Part shown: positions 55,558 through 64,000 of the stretch, in pieces | Layout: each line of letters opens with the position of its first letter | How positions within the stretch are numbered: the first letter of the stretch is position 1 | Source: Ampelocalamus luodianensis | Taxonomy: Eukaryota > Streptophyta > Magnoliopsida > Poales > Poaceae | NCBI GenBank assembly: GCA_036346255.1 | Contig: CM070622.1 | Span: 31,894,751 to 31,958,750 of the forward strand | DNA: 64,000 nt | Reading direction: 5' to 3' | Notes under the pieces: generated by a model | Seen by the model: the letters and a program-made list of their open reading frames with translations, nothing else | Databases searched by the model: none | Told to the model about the DNA's origin: nothing | Translations under genes and position numbers: made by a program

Positions 55558-56690
55558 AAGGAGAACTGTCAAGACATGAACCAAACAAGGCTCCAGCAGC
55601 TCCCAGTGACACCTCCGGCCAGGCCAATTCTCTCCAGGCCTTCAACAAAACAGGCCCATAGAGCTTCATTTGTTGGACCGTGCCTCCACTGAATAGGGGC
55701 TCAAAGAATGAGCTTCATTCCCAGTTGTTGCACCACATGTAGCGAACTCCACTCTCTCAGTCTCCTCTGGCGACTACGATCTGAAACGTGCACGTTGTGG
55801 CTGCGCCCGTGCTTGCCAGTTGCAAGATGTCAATCTCGTCTCGCCCGCCTTGCTGCCACGTGGATAACGTGTGACCAGGCTAGGCTTTATCCATGCACGC
55901 CGCAGCGCATGAGCTCCCCTTATCCGACGGTAGGGTGAACGAACCAACTACCCCCTGCAAATGCTACCGAGGCCATATTCACCTGATTTGAGAAAACTCG
56001 TCCAAGTTCAATGCACTTATGCAGCTGTGCCAGCACAGATAAGACTGAACCAAACATGCATCTGTCTTTCGCGTCATCTCGAGGAGGAAAAGATACGGGA
56101 TGTTTTCAGGGATTTTTTTTTGGAGATTTCTTTCTCATTTACAAAACGATTTCCCCCCAATCCTGCTAAGTACAGTACTCACTGTCAAGGCTAAAATGAG
56201 AAGAAGAAGAAGAAACTGAACTAGCCCGTACGATTAATTCCTTATATACACTGAAAGCTTTCAAAATCTTTAATTATATCGCTGGCACGTGCATGTGGGG
56301 TCCAGATCTATATATCATTAACTCAACGAGTAGCATATAAGAGATATACCAACTTTCAACTTTCGATGGAAAACAAGGAATTATCCCCTACCTTTAATTG
56401 TGCCTGTGTGTTTTTGAATGCTTGTACTAAGTGGTACGTGTATCAGTTGGTTCAAAAAAAAATCATCAATATATTTGGTTGCTTAAATATAATCATTTCA
56501 TCTCAGATAGTAGGATACAAATTTTTAGAATATTATCTGATTTACACCAAACACTGAATGATCTCACTCACCGAAAATAATAACCCAAAATAATACTACG
56601 TAGGACCACACTGTCCCATCCGATTAAACTCCATCCCACCCACCGAATAAACGCGTTTGATTCGCGTTTACCATCGCGTGGCCCTGTTGG
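55558..56690. other. Intergenic region upstream of MSRB, no gene recognised
   Basis: It starts as the continuation of the sequence left of the copia element. Open frames at 55708-55938 and 55961-56194 lack domains. From 56200 onward it is AT-rich and probably holds the distal promoter of the MSRB gene. Confidence 0.45.
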
Positions 56691-56694
56691 CTCC

Positions 56695-56702
56695 TTTAAA
56701 AG
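56695..56702 (+). promoter_or_regulatory. TATA-like box of MSRB gene
   Basis: TTTAAAAG lies about 113 bases before the start codon at 56815, followed by a pyrimidine-rich leader. Position and sequence are acceptable for a plant TATA box; this is inference only. Confidence 0.35.
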
Positions 56703-56814
56703 ACGTCGCCAGTCGCCACCACACAACAACTATTCCTCTGCTTCGATCTTAATCTTCCCTGCATCCTCATCAGTGCCTCTCCTGTTTGCTCTGCCGGCTT
56801 CGTTGACCGCCGCG

Positions 56815-59800
56815 ATGGCGTCGGGGGATAACAGCAAGCAGAGGAGTGAGGAGGAGTGGCGCGCGGTCCTCTCCCCCGAGCAGTTCCGCATCCTCCGCCT
56901 CAAGGGCACCGAGTCAGTACCCCCTCGTCTTCTCCCTGCTTTCAGTTTTCCTCCCTCTCTGTAACTGCTACTACGAGTTCGATCCAATCTTGTTTGTTGC
57001 CCGCCCATGGCCGCCATCTACTTAGCGGCATCGCCTGGCAATGGCATCCCAAGGTTCCCCACGAAACATCGTGTTTTAAGCGACTGCCATGTTATGAATT
57101 GATCTGTGCCTGCGCGGTTCTTGGCATGTCTCATGGATTGATTGGATGCCTGTGCGGTTCTTGGCATGTCCGGTGCCCGATGTTGAGGCCATTGCCATCG
57201 ATTGGTCGGTTTCTTTGATTCTTGAGCCGGCCCTGGAGTCACCGACGAGTGATTCTGGTTAGCTCGTTGACTCTGTGCGCCTGTGATTGTTCATCTACTT
57301 CGTTGTGGAACATGCCAATGCTTCTTGGATCCTCATTCAAAACTATTCCAATTTGGGCTTTGTTCCTTTTTGTAAGCCAACTTGTCCACGTTGACTTCTG
57401 ATATTAAGGGATCTAGATCTAAAAAAGGATCTACAGTGGCAAATTGTTAGTCCTAATCATGTCATGCATATAAATTTTCGGACTTGTCATGATGATGCAT
57501 GCCATGTCTTACCATATGCCCTCTTGTTCACAGTTCAGTCTCTGTGTACAGAGAAAGAAAACAGCAGCGTCTTTTTTCTTTTAAACAATAGTAGCATGCT
57601 GCGAATAATACAACAAACGGATTTCCCCCTCAATTTGAAGCAAGATTTCATGAGTGCGAAGTTCTGGACATGGGGTTACAGTCTTACAGATTAAGCAGCC
57701 AAACATGGGTGCAGTGCAAAAACACCCTGGCAAGGGTAATAAAAACTCCAGTCGTCCTATTGGAAGTTTGAAACAGAGATTTGTGCAGTAGAAGGTCAAA
57801 CCGAAAAAGAAAATTACTTTGATTTGGAAAGAATGCAAGAAATTATGTTGCTAAAACATCGTCATGGGAAGTTAAATCTGTTGATGGACTTTAAAAGGCT
57901 ATAACATTTCCAAGAATCTTTCTGGAAACAATCAGATTCTACTAGTGATATATAGTTTAAACTAGGGGCTTGAAGCTTCCCAGCAGTGGCAAATTGTCCA
58001 CCAGTATGGAACTCTATTTCAGTTATGGATGTTATGGCGCTAGAGTCTAGGCCATATGCTATTTGCTTCCCTTTTATTCAGGTGAGAGCTAGTCTTCACT
58101 TGTCAACTCCATCACATACCATGCCAAGCATGTGTCACTCCAAAAATTAGATGACTGCCTTTTTTGCCGAACTTAGTTGCATAGGAAGTTAACAGTTAGA
58201 AACTGCCTTCAGCGTTCCGACTTAGCAGGGTTGGTTTACACTTTACACTCCGTTATAATTTGTAAATCCCTTGTTCTAAAAATACTAACTTGTGAACCAA
58301 TGTACCTGTATTGGTTGGAATAATTCTTATGGTTGAAATTGTGTCACGAAGTTTGACCTCACATTACCACATTTAGACATTGAAGAATCAAATTTGCATA
58401 TATTCAAAACCTTATGCTGCTTTATGACCTCTATCAGAAGAGGGGAATAATAAAGTGTGTGTCGTGGGCTGGGTACTGTTCACATGTGTGAACAGCACAC
58501 ACATTATTGTAGCACCGCGCACTGTTTGTGCCGGCCCTGCGGGTGCATTAGCAGTCGAAAATAGAGATAAGAATAGTTAATTTCCTTATTTGTTGGGTTT
58601 ATTTATTTAGAGATGTATTTCATCTAATAGAAATAAATTTTTTTACAAATAGAGATTGTTTCTTAGGGATCAAATCGGATCGTCCCTATAAAAAGGATAG
58701 CATGTATCCATTATCAATCAAGCAAGAAAATGAATTAACTTAGTCTCCCTCCAAAGTTCTATCATCTCAGTCTATAATCTAATCTCTCATCCCATAAAGC
58801 CGACGCCATTCGGCCTTCTTTCTGACGGTGTTTACTCTGTTATGAACTAATGTTCATAACATTTGACATCAGAGCTGTCGATCCCTTCCCACGACTTCTG
58901 TTACCATGGTTATTGCAACAGATTCGACCATCAGACTTGCCGTCGAATCGTTGGCCATGATAAATGCTAACGCCAACAAGATGGCTATGAGTTTCAATGA
59001 CAACGACAAGAAGATGGCGGCCATCTTTCTCGACATGCATGCTACTTTAGAGAAGATGATTGCGGATCAGAAGGAGAAGAAGGCGCAATAAGAGGTGGTG
59101 GTGTTTCCAGCAACCACAGTGACGTTGTTGAAACTTGCCGCGCCAGTACTGCATCCTGCTATGGTGTCGCCGAAGCCTGTCGCAGCCCTACCGAAGTACG
59201 TCGTGACCACAGCGGCGCTGCCAGGGTTGCTGTCATGCCTACCGCAGAAACCAGTGAGTTTGCCGTAACCGCGTGTGGAGGCAATGATCTTCAAGGAGTC
59301 ATGTCGCCATCGCAACCTCTTGTCAAGATGGGGTCACCTAGTGCTTCAGCCATGGCTGTCACCACAGCTCGAGGACGAGTTGTCGCGAAAGGAGGGGAAT
59401 AATATTATGGGCTGGGTACTGTTTACATGTGCAAACAGTATACATGTTACTGTAGCAGACACACTGTTCATACCGGACCCGCGAGTGCATTAGTCGTTGG
59501 AAATAGAGATAAAAATAATTAATTTTCTTGTTTGTTAAGTTTACTTATTTAGAAATGTATTCTATCTAAAAGAGATAAGTTTACTTAGAAATAGAGATTG
59601 TTTCTTAAAGATCAAGTCGGATCGTCTCTATAAAAATGATAGCATGTATCCATTATCAATCAAGCAAGAAGATGAATTAATCTAGTCTCCCTTTCAAGGT
59701 TTTATCATCTCAGTCTATAGTCTAATATCTTATCCCACAAAACCGACCATCCGGTTTTCTTCCTGACGGTTTACAGGTGAAAATACATACCCAAGGAGTT

Positions 59801-60459
59801 TAACTTGGTTGGTTGAGTTCTGAATGCATGATCTAGCTCTTTTAGGCTCCGTTGCAATTTGCAAAAGGCATACTGACAACTTAGCCAGCATATTATCTAT
59901 TTAGTTTGGCAGAAACGATATTTCACACACGCGAATCTACTCCCATACAAGGGGAGCTATGAACATGGACATGTTGGTTCGTCACTTGATGCATAAAATG
60001 GTTTCTGAAAATGTTGCCAACATGCTAAAATATGTCTCTCTAAACTAAACTCACATTGCTGTCCAGGTTACCAGGAACAGGCGAGTACAACAAGTTCTAT
60101 AGCGATGGGGTGTACAACTGTGCTGGCTGCGGAACGCCCCTGTACAAATCCACCACCAAGTTTGATTCTGGCTGTGGCTGGCCTGCATTCTTTGAGGGGC
60201 TTCCAGGAGCCATAAACCGATCGGTACGATTCAACAGCCATTTTACCGAATGCTTCTGCACCTTCATTTCTTTGTATGACGTACTGACTATTGTATTCCC
60301 TTCTTTTAGCCGGATCCTGACGGCAGGAGGATAGAAATCACATGTGCAGCTTGTGGTGGGCATTTGGGCCATGTGTTCAGAGGAGAAGGCTTCAAGACTC
60401 CTACTGATGAGCGCCACTGCGTGAACAGTGTTTCGATCAAGTTTACTCCTGCCTCCTAG
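56815..60459 (+). CDS. MSRB: Methionine-R-sulfoxide reductase B (three exons)
   Basis: Exons 56815-56912, 60067-60223 and 60310-60459 join in frame with GT/AG borders and give 134 residues. The enzyme reduces methionine-R-sulfoxide in proteins using thioredoxin or a similar donor, repairing oxidative damage. Conserved features are visible. Exon 2 has GTGEYNKFYSDGVYNCAGC, holding the first zinc CxxC, and FDSGCGWPAFF, holding the likely resolving Cys. Exon 3 has the second CxxC (CAACGGHLGHVF) and the catalytic Cys in ERHCVNSVSIKF. The N-terminus MASGDNSKQRSEEEWRAVLS shows no clear transit peptide, so I infer a cytosolic form, like the short plant MSRBs. Intron 1 is 3.15 kb and contains an LTR-type element. 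No frame break is seen, unlike nearby sequences. Confidence 0.93.
58460..59775 (+). mobile_element. Small non-autonomous LTR element in MSRB intron 1
   Basis: Two direct copies of about 375 bp (58460 to about 58835-58848, and 59403-59775) share GGGCTGGGTACTGTT at the start and ATAGCATGTATCCATTATCA and CTGACGGT near the end. After the first copy comes TTGACATCAGAGC (about 58862-58874), resembling a tRNA-Met primer site. Before the second comes the purine-rich AAAGGAGGGGAATAA. The 0.55-kb interior has a 61-residue frame (58906-59091) ending LEKMIADQKEKKAQ, which looks like a gag N-terminus. Exact ends and target duplication are unclear. It is intronic in the sense orientation of MSRB. Confidence 0.65.
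58906..59091 (+). pseudogene. Gag-like N-terminal ORF of the intronic LTR element
   Basis: A 61-residue frame begins MVIATDSTIRLAVES and has a probable coiled-coil end (MHATLEKMIADQKEKK). It sits between the primer site and polypurine tract of the small LTR element. Many plant gypsy gag proteins begin with such a helical stretch. No capsid or zinc-knuckle part follows, so it is a remnant. Confidence 0.4.
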
Positions 60460-61395
60460 GTTCTCTGGGTGAGCTTGTCTGTTCTGAAACTGTGGGAACC
60501 AGTACAAAACCATGAATAAGAAGACCCTGCCAAGATTTACCTATCGCTGTAGTCAACATATGCATCTGTCTCCTTTTTTTTTTGAAGGCACATCTGTCTC
60601 CTGTTGCTTTCGCTGTAAGCTTGTGTAATAACTTGCATTGCATGGAGTGGGAACCGAATCTGTTTCATTACAAGTGAAGTGCTCTGTATTTCACATCAAA
60701 TGCTTTATTGATTTATATCCAAAAATAGTGTTTTAGCTAACTGCTGTGGTGATGTTTGCTTATCGAGTGTACGTAATTTAGACGGACAAAATCTCACGAG
60801 AGGAATTGGCGACTCGTAACCATTAGTTTTCCCAAAAAAATTGTTGATGTTTCCGTATGTTTTTTCCTTCTAAATTGGAATATAATGCAGTACATATTTG
60901 CATATTCGCACATTTCATTCACTAGCCGATTGAGCCGTGCGATGATCGGGCTAGCTTCTTAGATAAAGCAGCAGGACCACGGCATTATATTCCCGTGCCG
61001 CACCAGCAGTCTCCAAATTTCCCGAGGTTTTACCGAGGAAAGCGGCAGGACACCTGACACTGGTAGAGCCCCCCCCCTTGGCCGTCGCACGACCACGGCA
61101 CGAGCGCGCGGGCACGTCCGCGTCATAGCCTTGCTCGTCTCCTGTTGCCCAGGTGCCGTACGTGGACGTGGAGTGTGCTTGCTTGCTGGGCTTGTTAGTG
61201 TTCCACATCCACGCTCGGTGTGGATAAGCGGATAAGACTATGGCGGACCCAGGCGCTGATGAATGGATTAGCCGAGCCCACGTACCGCTCGCACGCCGAG
61301 TTTTTGTGGTTTATAGCGCTTTTGGCGGAACGATTAACAAAAAATAGACTCATCTCCGTTGTAACATTAAAAATGGTACGACGAATAAACCGGCG
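60460..61395 (+). other. MSRB 3' flank and intergenic sequence
   Basis: The first 250 bases are probable 3' untranslated sequence. The 60950-61200 part is GC-rich with no recognised frame. Confidence 0.45.
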
Positions 61396-61398
61396 CGC

Positions 61399-61830
61399 AT
61401 GTGCCAAAATCCAGCCCTGCGACGGACTTGTCCTCCACCGTGCCGGGGGGAGTGGGACTCCCCCGTTGCGCCACGTGTACAATACCAATGCTCTAGGAGG
61501 CCGGATTTCGCCTTGCCACCCTTTGGGGTTGGAAATGTCTGCATTGCGCGTGACATATGCTAAAATCCAGCCCTGGGGCCGAACTTGCCCTCCACCGTGC
61601 CGCCGTTGCGCCACGTGTACAATACCGTGGCCTAGGGGGCCGGATTTCACCCTGCCGCTCCCTTGGGGGGCTGAAAATGTCTGCACCATGCCCTAGGGGC
61701 ACGGTTTTGCTCCTTGTCGCGCCACATGTGCGCCTGGTGCCCTAGGGGCCGGATTTGCCTCTGTCGTGTCCGTAGGGCCAGTTTTGTCGAGGGCAGTGGC
61801 CCTGGGGCACGGCTTCGCCAGGCCGTGGGC
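61399..61830. repeat. GC-rich tandem repeat, unit about 150 bp
   Basis: Two full units start near 61399 and 61554 and share AAAATCCAGCCCTG, CCTCCACCGTGCCG, GTTGCGCCACGTGTACAATA, GGCCGGATTTC and GAAATGTCTGCA. A partial third unit follows to about 61800 with GCCCTAGGGGC and GGCCGGATTTGCC. Minus frames over the repeat encode a repeated peptide, but both strands are open and no domain is recognised. Confidence 0.75.
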
Positions 61831-62350
61831 TGGAACTCCATTTTTTTTTTATCAATTCATGTGCAGTTTTGCTAAACAACATTTGATTGTTTTCTTTTGT
61901 CAAAATAGTCGAATTTTTATCCGTCTGATATGCTTTGAGATTTGCCAACTTATGATTTTTTTTCTTCAAAACATAAGGTGTTCACCACATTACTGTATTT
62001 TGTTGGTATTTAATTTATTTTTTTGTCTTTGTTTTTGCTCATAGTATATGTTAGATTTTGAATCATGTTATGGAAATATGAGTTATTAAGACTTTCGAGA
62101 ATAATTATAGTGACCAAGAATGGTTTTATGATTTCATGTGAATCTCGGGTATTTTAGGGTTTCATGTGAATCTCCGGCGTTGCAGTCGTCTCTGGAACCA
62201 ATGTACTTCGACAATACGCACATAATGTATACAAATATGTTATGCAAAAAATCTTTACAAACATAGTACAACATAAAGCGCACAACATCTATACAATGTA
62301 CACATATGATACAATATGGCTCACTCGTCTGAGCCACTCTCTGCTCACTG
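61831..62350. other. AT-rich stretch between repeat and PMD pseudogene
   Basis: It includes TTTCATGTGAATCTC in two near copies (62132 and 62161). It probably contains the 3' untranslated region of the PMD pseudogene on minus. Confidence 0.4.
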
Positions 62351-62359
62351 CATTTGCGT

Positions 62360-64000
62360 CTGCCTACGCGTCCTGGTTTTGTATTGAGCATGTCCTGTGG
62401 GATGCGTGAACCGGTCCAAAGGGCGTTTATCGGTTTGGAGGGTGTACGGAGACTGTTGAGTGGGCAAAGGTGCTTCAACAAGCTGACTCTGGGCCAACTA
62501 AGCCTTTCCAACATCAATGTCGTCTAGCTGAGTCCTGCCAAACTGGCTATCACCTCTCATCATATTCGTAATGAACGAATCAAGAAATTCGCCCTCAAAG
62601 CGATGCCCCAGGTACGATATCTGAACGGCCCTCGGTGCGAGGAGCTCTGGCCTTGATCGTACGATGTACCAGCGACCCCATAGAAGCTCTGTCCTTGGTA
62701 CGGTACTCCGTATTGGTCAAGGTTCTGGTGAGCGTAGACTAGGGGTGGGTGCCCTGGGTGGTACGCTCCAAATCCTGGCGCCGTGTACTACTCCCTAGCA
62801 GTAGTTGGGATGGCCGCTACCTCATTGGTTGATTCGTCGTCACCCCTACGCTCAACTGAAGGCCGCAGGATGGAATAACGTTAGGCAAAATCAATATTTC
62901 GAACCTAATCTGAACATCATGTACCACCCCGATGTGCAGTGCGAATGACCGACGGGAGCACTTCGTCGGCCGCCAGTCTGAGTAGGCGTGCGGACGTCGA
63001 TCGCAGAAGTGATGCATCCCGACAGATGCGCGGCTGGAAAACGACAAGATGTTAGCACAACCTAAGGTATAATAAATAATCAGGACTTAAATTGAACCTA
63101 ACTTACCTCCCCGATTTGCAGTGTGGATGACCAACGGGGAGCACTAAGACGCCCGCTAGTCTCACTAGGCTATGCCAACCTATCAGGTGAGCACGTTCGG
63201 CCCACTCGGTGCGTAGCCTGATGGCCGTCGTCTCTCGACCGATCGCAACTCATGTTCTTGATTATTTGCTTGGACTCTACCAAGATGGACTTGATAGTAC
63301 TGAAAACCCCCAGAACGGTGTGATCTGGGCTACAGATGGCGGAATCTGACAAGCCTCAGATCCGCTGGATCTGGTCGAACTGAAGTGACAAACAACAGCT
63401 TTGAACTCCAAGCAGTAAAAATATCAAGAATGAAGTGAGAATAGGTTTGAGTGTTTTATAGTGTTGTTCCACCGTGAAGCGCTGTGTCGATCGAACAAGT
63501 GACGAAGCCTCTCCTCATGCATGACCCTCTTCGGACGCTCTGGTGGAGGACGGGTGAGTCTGGTGCACGACCGTGGTATGTACCATTCGATGTACTCATA
63601 GTGTGTCTGAACGTGGTACGATCACTGCTCCTGTAGAACCTCATTGTGCGCCGTCTTCGTCCAAGCCGTAATCCAGTCATGCTGGACTGCCTGTTAGTCC
63701 TCAGAATGTCAGCCCATCCTTGATTGCCTACATTCGAGAAGAATTTATGTGAGAAGAGCGAACATAGGTATGAACGGTAAACATTACTCAGATGGAGTTT
63801 GACTCACAAGTGGACAGCTCGCTATAGCATCCTCCCGTCGGGAGGGGGCACAACTTGGTAGAGATTGAACTGTCATGTTATGCGCTGTGGCATGTAAGGC
63901 TCCACCATATAGGAAAACACACGGTGGTAGGTCGTCACCCATAATCTGGCGCCCTGCGTGCATTGCACGGACAGTTCGTGTGGCACTATCGTGTTCGCGA
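62360..64000 (-). pseudogene. Plant mobile domain (PMD) protein pseudogene, C-terminal half (continues off window)
   Basis: On minus from the window edge the frame reads ARLWVTTYHRVFSYMVEPYM, PQRIT, a stop where the family has Arg, then QFNLYQVVPPP. After a probable intron ending in AG near 63722 comes HDWITAWTKTAHNEVLQEQ, another stop, HYEYIEWYIPRSCTRLTRPP and PERPKRV. This is the typical end of PMD-type proteins (hydrophobic segment, RQFG-like motif, then a W..W repeat and HY..WY). Further minus exons probably extend to the basic tail RTRRQTQMQ near 62365. The stops and frame breaks indicate a pseudogene. It is on the same strand as the PMD fragment at 6.2-7.2 kb but covers the other half of the protein. 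Confidence 0.65.

Noticed and set aside
61195..61696. Overlapping 158-164 residue frames on both strands
   Set aside because: They are read-throughs of the GC-rich tandem repeat and are open on both strands, with no domain.
1..64000. tRNA, rRNA, snoRNA or microRNA genes
   Set aside because: I looked for tRNA A/B boxes and the only matches are primer-binding sites of the retroelements. No other RNA gene could be supported by eye.

Overview
This is a repeat-dominated stretch of a grass nuclear genome. I infer Poaceae, probably the rice (Oryza) lineage, from the retrotransposon types, the plant mobile domain (PMD) fragments, the GC-rich intronless mTERF gene and the monocot-like MSRB gene. I could not run a search to confirm the species. 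No bacterial features, CRISPR array, rRNA or tRNA gene were seen.

Layout. 1-7.2 kb: an internal fragment of a Ty3/gypsy element on the minus strand (gag and protease). It is cut by a 4.8-kb LTR-type insertion and abuts a PMD pseudogene that is itself cut by a 0.66-kb relative of that LTR. 7.2-11.4 kb: low-complexity repeats, a Mutator-like terminus rich in short palindromes, and unrecognised sequence. 11.4-39.4 kb: a decayed 3' half of a SWI3-type chromatin-remodelling gene (+). It is split by a 26-kb Ty3/gypsy element (-) with 5.8-kb LTRs, which is itself split by an 11.5-kb Ty3/gypsy element (+). The second LTR of the outer element keeps the empty target site, so the nesting order can be read directly. 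40.6-42.2 kb: a 350-bp Mutator-type MITE directly upstream of an mTERF gene. 42.9-48.5 kb: small DNA-transposon-like pieces and gene fragments, including a probable molybdate-transporter fragment. 48.9-55.6 kb: a complete but decayed Ty1/copia element (-) with identical-length 272-bp LTRs and a CTAGC target duplication. 56.8-60.5 kb: the only clean host gene, a three-exon methionine sulfoxide reductase B gene (+), with a 1.3-kb LTR-type element in intron 1. 61.4-64 kb: a GC-rich tandem repeat and a second PMD pseudogene (-) that runs off the window.

The host genes show no operon-like or pathway relationship. The window is a record of layered insertions. Points worth most attention: short palindromes shared by a Mutator-type MITE and a PMD-linked terminus; two sequence blocks conserved across three differently sized gypsy LTR families; and a systematic difference between repeat copies (CAG/CTG read as CG, and dropped C/G in GC runs). 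That difference may be a base-calling artefact at methylated sites and would explain several apparent frameshifts.
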